A DNA stretch of 64,000 bases from positions 372,001 through 436,000 of the forward strand of contig JALLLT010000007.1 of assembly GCA_025266875.1 (NCBI GenBank), written 5' to 3'. Position 1 is the first letter of the stretch. Each line of letters starts with the position of its first letter. The DNA comes from Fennellomyces sp. T-0311 (lineage: Eukaryota; Mucoromycota; Mucoromycetes; Mucorales; Lichtheimiaceae). The position numbers were made by a program, and so were the translations under genes. This document shows positions 24,017 to 36,295 of this stretch, piece by piece. The notes under the pieces were generated by a model. The model saw only the letters and a program-made list of their open reading frames with translations. It was not told where the DNA came from and made no database searches.

Positions 24017-26804
24017 TCAGAACAACCAACCGCCGACCATATCACGCAGCTGATCTCGTTTGCGCCTGCCGTCCGACTCGGGGCCTGCCTTGAGCAAATC
24101 ACCCAAACGCCATTGCTGTCGACGCGCACTATCAAGCAAACTGTGCCAACCTCCGGCCTTATTCACCTCCTCATCCGCGTGGGCATCCTCGAGCCATTCC
24201 AGATCCGAGGGAGGTCTATCGCGATCCAATCTTCGCCACACGGTCAACACCTCGCTCACATTCTCAGCGGGGGTCAGTTCCAATGCCATTGCCAACACAT
24301 CCAATCGTTTGCGGGTATTATCATACATTTCCACCTTGCCGAGATTGAAGCATGCCTGCCACGCAGCTTGATTGATTTCATCCAGACGGTAGCGTCGTCG
24401 ATTTGGATGCGTCTCGACGGATCGTGCCTTTTCAACCGTGGCGCAGCATAGTTTGTACGACATTTCGTAGTCTTCGTCCACGAGGGCTGCGCTGGCCAGC
24501 ATGGCCAATACGCGTATTTCAGCTAAAAGGTCGTCTTGGTAACCGAGTTTGTGGGTCAGTTGGAGTACTTGGTCCGGTTGACGATAGATGCCTCGACGCG
24601 TGTTAATGAGTTTGGAAATCAGATCAAGTCGGTACGTGCATTGGCGTACTTGGATCGGCATCAATTCGATGCCCGGTCGATCCATCACATGGTATTCGGA
24701 TATCAAGGTGTGTGTGGCTTCAATCAGGTCTTTTCCTTCGTTCACCATGTCTGTGGGTGGGAGGATGTTCAAGCTGGTTTGTGTGTATCGATAAGAATAA
24801 CAGTTTGTACTGGAAAGATGTGAAAGCTATACTTACCATTCCATGGCCAATTGCAAGTTGCCTTCATGCATGCTGCCTGTTGTTGCATTGTCGAAGAATT
24901 CTTGCTCCGCATCGAGCACCAGCTGCTCTGCTCTACCAATATCCAGTGTCTTGTCTCTTGTCGGGCCCACCATCAAATCCTTTGCTAGACGGAAACCTGT
25001 TGACCACGATGAGCTTTGATGATTCTTTGAATGCTAGACATAGATACTCACGTCCGCAACGCAATAATGAGCCAAAGAAAGTTTCAAAGATCTCCGTCCG
25101 GCTCAACTGCGCAAACACGCCTTTGCCATTCTCGCCCTGAAGTCCCATCATTTCGTCGAGCAACTCGCGCCACTCGTTGTCGTCCACCAGATTGGCGGAT
25201 CCAGCCTGCGATGCCAAACGGACGCACAGCTGGCGTTGCGTATCCACCGTATGGTCTTCGAGATACCATCGTAATGGCACGCTGGCATGGTAACGCGCCA
25301 ACACCTCGGCCCACTGAAGATGCATATGCAAGGCGTCCATCATTTGCGTCAGTCCATAAGGTCCGACTTCTTGGAGAATAGTAAAGAGTCCCAAAGGTGT
25401 TTCGGTGAGGGGCAAGAGTGACGCCATATCCGTATGTTTTTCGTTGTCCTGGTTTTCTCCCAGTTCCCACAAGTCAAACATGGGTAAACATTCAAAGATG
25501 CGCAATTGGTACTCGATGGATCCTGGCGTTGTGTAGAGTACTGCGAGAGCCAGGCGCGCCAGATCCTCGTCCTTTTTGATGATCCGATCGTCGTCCGGCA
25601 ACGTCGGTTTCGAGTGTTCCATCACCAGGCAGAACCAGTCGAAATGTCCATGTTCCGTGGCATCCAGTAACCAGCGATACAGGATCATGTGTACTGATTC
25701 TTCTTCGTCGGATGAAACAATATCGTGGCATACACTGAGCCACGGCAGAACGAGCTGTTTCATGTCGTTGGCGATACGTGTCGCATCTGTGTGTTTCATA
25801 AGGGTTTCGACGACTTCGTAGGGGGTGATGTCTTTCTTGAACGTGTCGAGATCGACAACGGTGTCGTTCTGCTCAGCGCTATAAACGTATTTGCAAAGCC
25901 AATCCAACTGTGTCTCGTTCTTTTCCAGGCCGGTAACATCCATCAGACGAGCATACCGGATCCACTCCAACGCTTGGCTAGCGAGACCGATCTTGTCGGC
26001 GGCTGCGCTGCGATCTATGTACCATTGTGCAACAGTATGTGCGCTGGCGGGGTATTCGCATCGATCCACCTGTTGACCGATCCATGCGAGGTAAGCAGCA
26101 TGTTCAGGTGCTGGCTTTTCAATCACATCGCGAACTGTTTCGACGAAATCCACCTCTTTGCGCCACGGCTGTTGGATGATCCATTCATCCTCATTCTCCT
26201 CTCCCTGCTGTGGCAAATCGAACCGACTGGGATCTGCTGTGTCTGGAATGGCTGCAAGGATAGCGAATCGATAGGGAAGAACGTCTCCACCGTGGTGTGC
26301 AAAGATGGCGCGCAAGGCCACGGCGTTTTCCTTTTGAGCATATTCGACGGCCTGGGCGACAAGATTGGCGTCGCGAAATTCGCCGTACGCGTGTTGGAAA
26401 TTGGATTCATTGAGCGTGGGCCAAATGACGTTGAAGGTTTGCAATCGATCAAGGTACTGGAACAGGTATAGACGTGCACGCAGCCACAGAGCATCGGCTT
26501 CGTTGGCTGGATCAACATTGGCGCGTACGTCGACACGCGACAAGCCAAGTTGTAGGATTTTCTGTTGCAATTCGGGATCGTTGACAAGTGTTTCGAGGCA
26601 TTGAGTGACTACCCATGCGTCATCCACTATGCGATTAAGTAGGTCTACATCATCCGCCGTGCGTGGTTCGGTTGACCTTCTGGTCCATTGGGTTTTGTAA
26701 ATGACGTCTGTGTCCAGGCCAAGGTCCTTTGCAATGTCAAGTGCTGCTTGGTAGTTGCCCTGGTTCAGATGGAAAAGAAAGTCGCGCGCGGTGGAGTGTT
26801 CCAT
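24017..26804 (-). CDS. SEC39: Sec39-domain protein (Dsl1/NRZ tethering complex)
   Basis: An 889-aa protein in three exons: 26804-25052, 24996-24837 and 24773-24017. The introns of 55 and 63 nt have GTGAGT and GTAAGT donors and keep the frame (CG-R-FRLAKDL; LAME-C-LNILPPTD). The N-terminus GNYQAALDIAKDLGLDTDVIYKTQW and the following VVTQCLETLV and LGLSRVDV blocks match the Sec39/NBAS domain. The C-terminal ILDIGRAEQLVL-like block, NLQLAMECLNILPPT and IELMPIQVRQC also fit. In yeast, Sec39 with Dsl1 and Tip20 captures COPI vesicles at the ER. The NRZ complex does the same in animals. The protein is almost wholly alpha-helical, with no membrane segment. It is divergent from SWC4, the start codons being 185 bp apart. 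A longer NBAS form would have an N-terminal beta-propeller. None is present, as in fungi. Confidence 0.85.
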
Positions 26805-26989
26805 TGCATTAGGTTGTATATATGCAAGTCGAAAGAGGCCCCTCCCAGTCCGCTACACACAGTGACAGGGCGAAATTATGCAACAAACCCTGTTGGAATA
26901 GACAGTTACTGTTTCAGTTGTTTCACCACGCAACAACTGAGTAGCTTAAAAAAATAGCACGCTGCTTCTCTGTCAATATCTTTTTTGCA
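26805..26989. promoter_or_regulatory. Bidirectional promoter SEC39 / SWC4
   Basis: Only 185 bp separate the two start codons, so both genes must be driven from this stretch or from inside each other's 5' ends. A TATATATG run lies at about 26817-26824, only about 15 nt before the SEC39 ATG, so it is probably not a working TATA box. An ACAACTGAGTAGC stretch lies nearer to SWC4. No known factor site can be named. Confidence 0.5.
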
Positions 26990-28771
26990 ATGAGTGGATC
27001 CGACATTCGCGACATTTTACAACTCGGCAAACCGTCTTCAGACGCTGCCAACTTGCGACGCTTAAGCAAGCCTGCCGAACGACGCCCTGGTAAAACACGC
27101 CAATCGACAACACGCCAGCCTCTTTTTTTCTTTACTCATGAAACATTAGATGGTATTAGTCGCGAGCTGTATTCTTTGATCGGAGGAGCTCCACCGGCTG
27201 CGCTTGTCAGACCCACATACAAGGCCAAATTCAATGTGAAAAAGAAAGCAACTCCATGGCAAGTCAATTCTCAGTCTAGCAGGGGAGAATCAGGTAGCTG
27301 ACATGGCTTTCCAGGATCATCGAACGATTCACCAATAATGCGCGAAACGACGATCTGGCGCTGGAGCACTGGATCAAAGCAAGCGATGCCAACAAGCCAG
27401 GTAGCAAAAGCAGTCAAAGAGCAATGGAGAAGAAAAATAACGGACGTTTAGAATATCCGTTTGCGCACAGTGGAAAGGGGTTATCTGTGATAGAATACAG
27501 CGACGAGGAATATGCGGATTATCTCGAAGGTGCGGGAACATACACATGATGCTGCTGCGAGGGGCTAAAACAGGCACAAACAGAGCTGGACCCAGACTGG
27601 ACCAAAGAGGAAACCGACTATTTGATGGAGCTGTGCCGCCAGTTCGATCTTCGCTTTGTAATTATTGCCGATCGCTACCAATTTGGAAACTCCAAACGAT
27701 CCGTTGAAGTAAATTGTTGCCTGAAATATATATCTATTATGTAACTCACTTATTTTTTGGGGGGACACACAAAAGGACCTCAAGGATCGATATTGCCGCC
27801 TGCAGCGTGCACTGATCAAGCTTCGAACGGGCAGCGAGGCCCAGGCGCAGCAATATGCATTCGACAAGGCACGCGAGACGGAGCGCAAAGAGGCATTGGA
27901 TGCACTGCACCGACGCACGCGCGAACAGATGGAGGAGGAAGAGGCATTGCTCGTGGAAGTACGGCGGATAGAGCAGGACGAGGCCCGCCTTGCGCGTGAA
28001 CGGGAGAGCGTTATGCATGTCCAGCCAGTCTCCTCAAGGGCCAACGCAGGTAGCACAAGCAATAATGGCACTACGCCCGAGCCCAAGGTCAAGGTGTGTA
28101 TTTGAGCAACGCGAGCGACGGAAATAGGATGACTCATGTGGAAACATCACAGCGACGGCGAAGGCTCACTGCGGAAGACAAGCGTCGGCCAGCTACGGAA
28201 GGTAAAAGGGCATTAAGGAGACGGGGGAGTTTGTACATCCTTTGCATGTGCATATGGCCAAAAAGACAATGGTATTGGTCGGTAGGCTAAACAGAGCGCG
28301 TGCTCGCTTCTAGATGTGGCGGGCAAGGAAAAACTGATAGCCGGGGTCCATGTGCAGAGCCAGCGACTGCCTCTGGTCAAGCCGAGCATCCATGCAAAGA
28401 CGTTGAAGGTGCTGGACGAAGTAGCTGTCGGTAAGCATCCATTCCTAAATTAGGCACTTCGGAGCCGAGTTGGTATTTTTTTTTCTGACAGGCCAAATAC
28501 CCCACTCTTTGCGTGTCCGCATGATTTGGTAAACAGGTCCGCGACCCGTGATGCCGACAGCAGCAGTGTGCCACGCCTTCGACCAACTTCGAGCCTCGGT
28601 GAGCGCCATGTTTGAGCTCAAGAAGGTGGTGGACAAGATGGAGATCGAGCACAGGATCCACCAGAAGGTAGGCGAGGGCCTGGCGGTGCACCAGGGGGGT
28701 TGCGCTAACCGCGTTCCAAGTCTCGAGAGAGCAGTAGGCGGTGCGACGGTGCGGAGAAGGACAAGGCATAA
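26990..28771 (+). CDS. SWC4: Swc4/DMAP1-like subunit of SWR1 and NuA4
   Basis: A 424-aa protein in eight exons: 26990-27258, 27315-27529, 27584-27708, 27776-28093, 28153-28201, 28314-28430, 28537-28667 and 28721-28771. The first intron is GC-AG (GCAAGT donor) and joins ACT-CCA-TG to G-ATC, giving [13 protein letters not shown]. The N-terminus [10 protein letters not shown] is typical. The SANT/Myb-like region (about 162-220) reads [21 protein letters not shown] and KRSVEDLKDRY. A charged coiled coil follows (about 215-290). The DMAP1 C-terminal domain has [22 protein letters not shown] and [13 protein letters not shown]. Swc4 is shared by the H2A.Z-depositing SWR1 complex and the NuA4 acetyltransferase in the nucleus. 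The sixth intron (106 nt) is twice the usual length and contains a decoy acceptor at about 28491 that would run into a stop. The last exon codes for a short basic-acidic tail. Confidence 0.88.
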
Positions 28772-29024
28772 TGGCGCATAGTGTTATACGGCAAAAGGGT
28801 GGAGTTGCAAAAAATCCAATAAAACAAGGCAGAGTGCAAAAAACAAGGTTTTTTGGATTTCTTTTCCCTTTCAACTAACCTCATATCCACCCCTCTCCAT
28901 ACCCCACCCTTTCCAACCTCGTACTCTGCCATCGCCGGCAGCCGTATATCTCTTTATTTTTATTTGTGTGTGTTTCTATCTACTATACATATATCCGCTA
29001 CCTCTTTTGTATCAATAACTTCCA

Positions 29025-30686
29025 ATGCTCGCCAAGGACCAGCAACAGCAACCGCCGCCCAAGGCCGTCAACATCATTCGACCATCGTCGCCATTCCTGC
29101 AGCAGTTCAAAGCCCCCCACCATCATCTGTCCCACAATCCTCTACACGACTCATCGCACTCGTCATCGACTGCATCGTCGTCCACGCTGTCCACGCTGTC
29201 CTCCAACGCCGGACGTGCCACGGTGCTTGGCCCTGCCAATTTCTTTTCGCTCTACGCGCACCAGAAGCCCGCCTTTGCCTCGACCTTGGGCCATCGATTA
29301 ATCCAGCGGGCGAGGAGCAACTCCAACTTGTCGAAGCTCACCGTTCTGTCTGCCAATTCTGATCAGGACGAAGAAGACGACGACGACAATGATGATGACG
29401 ACGACGATGATCAGGACGACGATAACGACGATGATATCGATAGTATCGATGGCAACAGTGAAGAAGAAGACGACGATGACGACGACGACGACGATAAACA
29501 GGATAAAAACGATAAATCGTCGTCAGACGAAGAAGTATCGCCTTCGAAAATTGTCGCCAGAATCAAACACGGTACCATCATGAATGGACGTGGTGAATTC
29601 GTCTCAAAAGGAGGGGACAGCGATGATGAATGGCTCGATGAAGCGAGGGCAAACCGTAAGGTGTGGGCGTAAAAAAATGAATCAGAGGTCCCTGTAACTC
29701 ACATTATAAACAGATTGCCGATCTCGAAATTGAAAAGACGTCGTTGCTGGCTGTCAATACGACGCTTGAAGCTACACTACGAAGACAGGCAGAGAGAATC
29801 GTTGAATTGGAAAAACGGCTGGAAATGTACGTATTGCCTTTTTGACACCTTGTAAAAAAAAGTATCATGGCAACGTATTAATTGTAATTTCCATAGCAAC
29901 GATCATAGCCCGTTGACCCCGGTGTCCGATAAGCCCTTGGAGGTAGCACCAAAAATTAAAAAATGAAACTTGGTTTCTAATTTAATATAAAATATATATA
30001 GCTGGGCGACGACAACGAGGCCCTGACCGATAAACTTTCAGACCAGGACGTGGAGAACGATCAAGTATTCCAACGACTGCGCGCCATGCTCCAGAGCCTG
30101 ATCGACGACGCCGAAGCTGCATTGCTGCAACAGAAAGCGTCAGGAGGGCGCGTGCTCCATGACTATGAACCAACTATAAGCGCTGAACCACCACGACTGG
30201 ATACTAAGGACGAAAGTAAGTCGATTCACTCCTTTTTTTTATAATACAGCGTATATGTATATATATATAGATCACTTATATATAAATGCAGTGACCATTC
30301 GAAAGTTAGCTGCCCGACGATCATGGTCCCCACCTACGCACGGCAATACAGCCATTATGAACAGACAAAACCAACGACCACCGCGACGCGTATCCGACGG
30401 TCAAGACCGAGGACGCCCGCTATCATTCCATTCCAGACCCAAATCACCTAGCAAACATACCATTAATCATACAAAGACTTCCATGGCGCGCACTCTTTCG
30501 CGATCATCGTCGCCAGCAGTGCTTGTGTCCTCACCATCACCGCCGGCATCGCCGGTGCGGGCAAATTCGCCTCGTCCATTCAGTCCACCACCACCACCGA
30601 CGACGACGACAAACACACGCCAACGACCACCAAGTAGAGCGTCGTCGCTGAGACGAGAACAACAAGCGCCAAGATGGCAGTACTAG
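29025..30686 (+). CDS. Unrecognised acidic, coiled-coil, low-complexity protein
   Basis: Five exons fit one frame: 29025-29660, 29714-29826, 29897-29942, 30002-30215 and 30292-30686 (467 aa). Introns are 53-76 nt with consensus donors. The N-terminus is rich in Gln, His and Ser. Residues about 112-157 are an almost pure Asp/Glu tract. IVARIKHGTIMNGRGEFVSK follows (about 177-196), the most conserved-looking part. Residues about 213-255 (EIEKTSLL... AERIVELEKRL) form a leucine-zipper-like coiled coil. A second helical region (about 280-330) has RLRAMLQSLIDDAEAALLQQ. The C-terminus is Ser/Pro-rich and basic. I do not recognise the family. The composition suggests a nuclear or cytoskeletal scaffold, but that is a guess. 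It is tandem to SWC4, with 253 bp between stop and start. The splice model is supported by frame continuity at all four joins. Confidence 0.65.
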
Positions 30687-30975
30687 CACCATCCCATTCA
30701 TTTCCCTTTTTTTTGTTATTGTTATTGTTTTTTTGCGGTGGTCTGTTATGTATGCTCGCATTATCCGTATATAACCCCTCCCCCTTCATTTCTGTCATGC
30801 ACCGTATATACTCTTTTCATATTCCCCCTCCTTTGTTTCGTTACATAACAGCAGCAAACAGCAATGTCCGTGTTGAAAAGAGGGTCCTACCAAACAAACA
30901 TTCACATGACCCTTTTCCTGTGATACACTTGAACTTTTTTTTGCCACTGCTCTCTCTCTTTTTTGTTCCATCGCC

Positions 30976-32031
30976 ATGAGCAAATTGACACAGACCCCGC
31001 CCCTCATTAGCTTGAATCAAGGACTTATCGGACCATGTAAAAAAAAAAGACATGCTCTTTTGCTGAATGTATTTTCATCGGACGCTAACTTTTTATTAAA
31101 GTGCAAGTCCATGTTCATGAACCATTTCTTCATCGCCAGGGGTCGAAAAAGACGCGCGCTGCGGTCCACTTGCTCGACTTGTTGGGGCGACTCGAACTTG
31201 TGTTGACAAAGCTGAGACATGTTCTGACTTGGCAAACAGACCAAGGCCAAAAGCTGAAAAAGGTACTTGCAGCAAAAAAAGGAAAACGTTGTCCTTTGCT
31301 ATAACTTTATATATAAAAAAAGGAGCTTGAACGCGAGATTGAGTCACTCAAGACAATGATTGAATCAACGTGGCAACAACTCGAAACCGAGCAACAAGAT
31401 GTTTATATGCAGGAAATGCGATTAAATGCACTGTATCCATTTTCCATGCAGCACCTGAAGAGCACACCCACACAGCAAAAAGCGCAGTCATCCATGGTTG
31501 GTGCCAACATTTACAGTGAGTTTTTTTTTTACTATACTTCTTTGCAACGGTCAGAAGTAACAAATGGGTTAGCACATTACTTTCAAATGGCATTATACGA
31601 CCAGCTCTATGTTACCGCTGCTCGACTCTATCATAGTCTGAGTCTGCCGGACCACCATTATATACCTTATCAGCTGGTTCTTGCATTTGTATATCGTCAA
31701 GGAGGGCTGAGCAAAGAGACATGTTTACTCACACGTCTATATTTTATGTTAGCAATGCATCAATCAGCTGGACATGAACTATACTGTATACCGAGACTGG
31801 ATCAAAAAAAACTTTGACGAGATCCGATCGACAATTTCAAAAGAAGGAGGGGACGGACGATTGACCGATGAACAGGTGGCATGGTTACGAAAGTTGATGG
31901 AGGATCTCATGGTGCAAGTCCTGTTTGGCATAAAAAATGGAGATGCCGCAAACTCAAACCGGTTCACACTGCTAGCCGATGCAATGCTCCAAACTCGAAA
32001 GATGAGTGAAAACCCCGCAAGCCCTTCATAA
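30976..32031 (+). CDS. Unrecognised helical protein, multi-exon
   Basis: The frame is continuous over 30976-31036, 31102-31262, 31323-31688 and 31753-32031 (288 aa). Introns are 60-65 nt. The first has a GCTAACT branch site 18 nt before its acceptor. Inside the third exon, 31516-31557 (GTGAGT...AAG) could be a 42-nt intron. It is a multiple of three and contains no stop, so both retained and removed forms keep the frame (288 or 274 aa). The protein is mostly helical: LLDLLGRLELVLTKLRHVL, then a charged coiled coil ELEREIESLKTMIESTWQQL, and a C-terminal block MNYTVYRDWIKKNFDEIRS with DEQVAWLRKLMEDLMVQVLF. I do not recognise a family. A subunit of a larger complex is plausible from the all-helical make-up, but this is unproven. 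Confidence 0.55.
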
Positions 32032-32517
32032 TACACACCCGCAATAAATCGCACGCATGCATGTTCCTGAAAATGTGGCATTGCACAGCTAGCTTGGCCT
32101 TGGTTAACATATATCTTTTCAAGTAAAAGTGTATTGGCGCTGGATTGCATATCCAATTGTTTAATCGCGCAACGCCACATCTTCGTATCATCGGGTATGT
32201 GGCTGTAGTTAGCTCTTTAAATCTCTGGCTCATGTAGAAGTGATATATGTAAATAATAGGCGCTGGGACATGGGAGGATTACATTTACTGTCATTGGCCA
32301 CGTAATACGCAAGTTGTGTTATGTATGTTCAAAGTGAAAAACGCATTTAATAGGATACTCGTATTATAAAATGACATGTACTTACATAGTACGTACATTG
32401 CTTTGGCAACTCGTAGCAAAAGTGTGGCATTATGGACAGAAGGATGCTTTCACCAGTCTATTCTCACCCCAAAGTTAAATATTTCGCTAGTCCAAATATG
32501 GCTTGCCATGGCTTTAT
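32032..32517. other. Convergent intergenic region
   Basis: It separates the unrecognised helical protein gene (+) from the enoyl-CoA hydratase gene (-). AT-rich 3' flanks are all that can be seen. Confidence 0.4.
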
Positions 32518-33333
32518 TCACAACTTTGCTTTATCCTTCAAGAACTGGTTCCAGTCCGGCGTCTGTTTGCTAAGGAATGACATGATGCCGTAGGCAGCTT
32601 CATCTGATTGCATCATCTTGACATATGCCTTTTCGACACCATCTTGCACGCGTGTAGTGTAATCCTTGTCACCGCCGCTTCCAACCATGTCGATCAACTG
32701 TTTAATGTCTGCTGAGGCACCTGGCGCCGAATCAGCAAGCATGTCAATATACGACTTTACTTTAGCGTCGAGTTCTTGGGGTGGGACCACAGCAGTCAGG
32801 AAAGAGCCGTTGCCTTCAGCAGCAGGTACACGGCGGCCGGTCAACATATACTCTCGCGTCTTGTGCTTGCCCAACTCGGGCACGATGAACTGTGAAATAA
32901 TGGCCGGGATGATACCTCGCTTGACCTCCGTCAAAGCAAAGTAAGCGCTATCGACTGCCACGCGGATATCAGCTGTAAAGACGAGGCCGACGCCGCCGCC
33001 GAGAGCTGGACCATTCACACGGGCAATGACCGGCTTGGGGAATGTGTTTAGGATGTCAAATACTTTGCGACCCTTGAAGAAACCCCCTTTGACTTGCTCT
33101 GGTTCGACGCTGCCACGGTTGGCCGACAAGTCCATACCGGTACAGAAGAATTTGCCAGCACCTGTGAGAACAAGTATGCGTACTTCCGGATCGGCGGCAA
33201 GTTTGGGAAGTGCTTCGAGTAAAATTTCGTTCATGCTGGCTGTCAACGCGTTGCCTTTGCGCGGTCGATTAAGCGTTACCGTGGCAACGTGGTCGGCGAC
33301 TGAGATCAGAACTTCGGGTTCGTTGGATGCCAT
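32518..33333 (-). CDS. Enoyl-CoA hydratase/isomerase with C-terminal AKL
   Basis: A single-exon 271-aa crotonase-fold enzyme. The signatures are VATVTLNRPRKGNAL 16-30, the oxyanion-hole segments CTGMDL 64-69 and GPALGGGVGL 108-117, ADIRVAVDSAYFALTEV 121-137 and RGIIPA 139-144. At the first catalytic Glu site of hydratases (Glu144 in the rat enzyme) the sequence has Gly (GGGVGL). The second (Glu164 equivalent) is kept as Glu136. One-glutamate members are often Delta3-Delta2-enoyl-CoA isomerases, so isomerase is as likely as hydratase. The last residues DKAKL end in AKL, a good type 1 peroxisomal targeting signal, pointing to fatty-acid beta-oxidation. The open frame continues to 33468, but the sequence there is hydrophobic and unrelated and is probably the leader. 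MASNEP at 33333 is the natural start. Confidence 0.88.
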   Translation of the reverse strand: MASNEPEVLISVADHVATVTLNRPRKGNALTASMNEILLEALPKLAADPEVRILVLTGAGKFFCTGMDLSANRGSVEPEQVKGGFFKGRKVFDILNTFPKPVIARVNGPALGGGVGLVFTADIRVAVDSAYFALTEVKRGIIPAIISQFIVPELGKHKTREYMLTGRRVPAAEGNGSFLTAVVPPQELDAKVKSYIDMLADSAPGASADIKQLIDMVGSGGDKDYTTRVQDGVEKAYVKMMQSDEAAYGIMSFLSKQTPDWNQFLKDKAKL

Positions 33334-36295
33334 GATGGGGTATACTTGCGAAAACAAGTGGAGAAAAGGGAGAGAAAGAGGTGGAAAGAAGCACGCCAAA
33401 ACTCCTCGTGCGAATAAGCATATGTAATAATGCAACGTTTTTTTGGGGTGTGGGTTTCCGCTGATCATGTGATTTACAGGAACGATTACAGTGTGTGATT
33501 GTTCCTCCTTGGTAAATTTTGTCTATTTTACTACAGATCAAGCCACCCGTCTTTGCGAAGGGCTTTACTTCTAGAAGGCGTATTTGCGTTGTATTTGCTC
33601 ACTGAAAACCACCTATACATCACAAGGGACCATAGTAAATTAAGTGCAAGCAATCGTGCTTTCCAACGTAGAATTGTGCTCAATTGTAAAGATTTCTCGT
33701 TTATATACGCACTAAGCATTTTAAATAATCAATAACAAGGCTGCCATGATACTAGGTGACTTTATACTTCCTTTTTCTTTACTGCTACGACTGGCAGGCC
33801 TTGTCGGATAAACTTACGGATAGCGTACACACTAGTAGGACCCATCTGGCCTTGATTTCTATATATAGTTTGATCAAAGTAAGCAAGTGACATACATACA
33901 ATCTGTCTCTAATTGTGGATGCGTATAAATCGCAATGGATATCAGAGAAATCTGGATGTCATATTCAACGCAGTAGGCTCTCGCCCATATCTTGGATCAT
34001 GTGGATAACCCATCCTTGCTGGTGTTCCTGGATACTTTATGCTAGAATGGGAGTTGTTGCTTTTCGAATACAAGGATGAATTTATCGCTCATTCCGATTA
34101 TTAGTAGCAGAATTGCCTAAAAAGCTATCGCAAACAGAGTTGATTTCTTTTCTGTCCTTGAAGAGACAAAGAGTAGAACATATATAGTAACTTGGCATAT
34201 TTGCTCCTACGTCTTCTACTGAAAAAAAATATGGATATTGCCAACACATCATGCTGGCCGTTATCGATAGCAGCGAGGCAATTCACTTTTATGACCGATG
34301 GTTTAATAGTGGCACATCCAAACAACAGACGAATACAGTGTAAACTCCACGCAGGGTGCTAGTAATGACATAGGATAGAAGCGATTCTAAGCAGCAAAAA
34401 CGCCTGTAATTACATTGTTATACACTTAGTTGCAGGACACAAAGTTGCAACGGTTGTCTCATGACATCTTTGATGAAACGCATAGCATCCTATCGCATGC
34501 GATGTACATATATTTGCTGTAAGACTGGTTCACATGATTACACCGTAGCGTAGATAGTGAGCTAAATTTGATGATAGTGTACTAGTATTTGTTTGTATAT
34601 CCTAGAGAATGAAAAAAATGTATAGTAAAGTAATCATAATATATTATCATGTGATGCACGGGATGGAAGTTAGCAATGTAATGTCTACATTCTTCACAGT
34701 ATGTATATATGAAAGCTGTTTTGGCAAGCAGAAACGGCGATTGGAGAAGTAGCTCTCCCGTAGATGGGATCCGCTCCTTGGGGAGTAAAAGGTGTCGTTT
34801 TATTTGCATGATAATCAAAGGGTAGAGTTGCTAATTGCGAGCGAAGCAGGCCGAAAAATTAAATAGCAGCCAAATCCCATTTAGATTGGTATCGGTATAG
34901 ATGATTATAAAAAGCACCACTTTCTCGTAGGGGTAGCGAGGATGTCAAAGGTACTCTTGGCAAATATAGCATTACTGTAAGGTTATCCAAGACTTTGATC
35001 GAAACCAGCCAACAGATTATCTCGACCCCTTCAATGGGCCTCGTATATTTTTCCGGAGGATACAATACTATCGAAACTAGAGGAGCCTTGAGATTGCTCC
35101 CCGTGTCAACGGTGTCAAGTATAGTGATTTCCGTTTGCTAAGGCAACTGAAGGAGCATATTAGGCCTGTCCAAGGGATGACTTAATTGTCGATCATTGTT
35201 GCAGTCGCTCACGGCAGGTCCAGAAAGTCACCAAGCTAATAATATTATGCTTCGCGCTTAACCTTGGTGAGCTAGAAAAAACGCGCAACTACAGTACTTT
35301 TCTCATGACTAATATTTGAGGTTTACGAAAGAAGATCAAGGCTGATAACATTGGTTAAGGAGATGCATATGTCCCTTGCTAATCACTATTTCATAGTATA
35401 TACTGCTGGGATCCTATCAACCAGAATTGCGGAAGTCTTGTGCATGATATCCCTGTATTTAAATATATAAATAAGCTTATAAAAGATATTATAAAAAATG
35501 GACTTGTGCTCAGTTCGTCTCCTAAGGTTCTTGTAGGTTCAGTTTAGAAGCTGTCTGCATAAGAAATAAATCGGTATAATATGTAAGAGTGTTATACAAT
35601 CAAGATAAGCACGATGATATAATTATATACTCTTTTTCTAGTGTGTTATGCTATTAGTGTATTTACTATGGAATACACTTAGAGCAAGAGGCTTTCGCTG
35701 GCACATTGAAACCCGAAAATTCACTTGACTAAATTCGATCACTATTCACATTGATATCGTTATACGCATAGCATTCGCGTACTCTCGTAGTTCAATTTGT
35801 GAAAGGATCCGGTTGACCAGTTAATTTTTGGTTCAAAACATGTAGATTGAATGCGAGCTATCATTCTTCCCAACACAAGTACGTGGTAGACCGAACGGTC
35901 AATGTATGTATAAAATCCGATAAATAGGCATTCAACCACGGACGATGCATGGGAACTCTATGAACAGTCTACCTCCCCATGAGTTATAACGAAGCATTAC
36001 ATAGAAAATGCTAAAGACCATTCTACCACATATAATACTAAGCACATTACCGCTGATCGCACCAAGCGGAACAATCCTCAGAATATGGCTGCCTAAGTCG
36101 CAAAAGGCCGGCATGATACATAAGTCTTCAAATCCGTAAATACCTGGAAGGGGGTTAATGCAGTATCCAAGGGGTTAGCTCTATAGCAATAACGTATAAA
36201 CGAAAGAGACAGTACACAGAGTAAACGATTTTCTGCAAGAATTGAAGAATTGCCATAGTTACATTGGGCGGTCGACAGCAATGGCGACCCAAAGT
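33334..36295. other. Gene-free AT-rich region
   Basis: About 3 kb without a coding frame that carries a motif. The longest open frames (33499-33735 +, 34582-34818 -) look random. It marks the transition from housekeeping genes to the repeat-rich part of the window. Confidence 0.45.

Noticed and set aside
28490..28530. Upstream acceptor for SWC4 exon seven
   Set aside because: It leads to an in-frame TAA after 13 codons and loses the conserved [11 protein letters not shown] segment, so it is not used in the main model.
33334..33468. Earlier ATG for the enoyl-CoA hydratase/isomerase
   Set aside because: The 45 extra residues do not fit the crotonase family and would place a hydrophobic leader on a protein that already ends in a peroxisomal signal.
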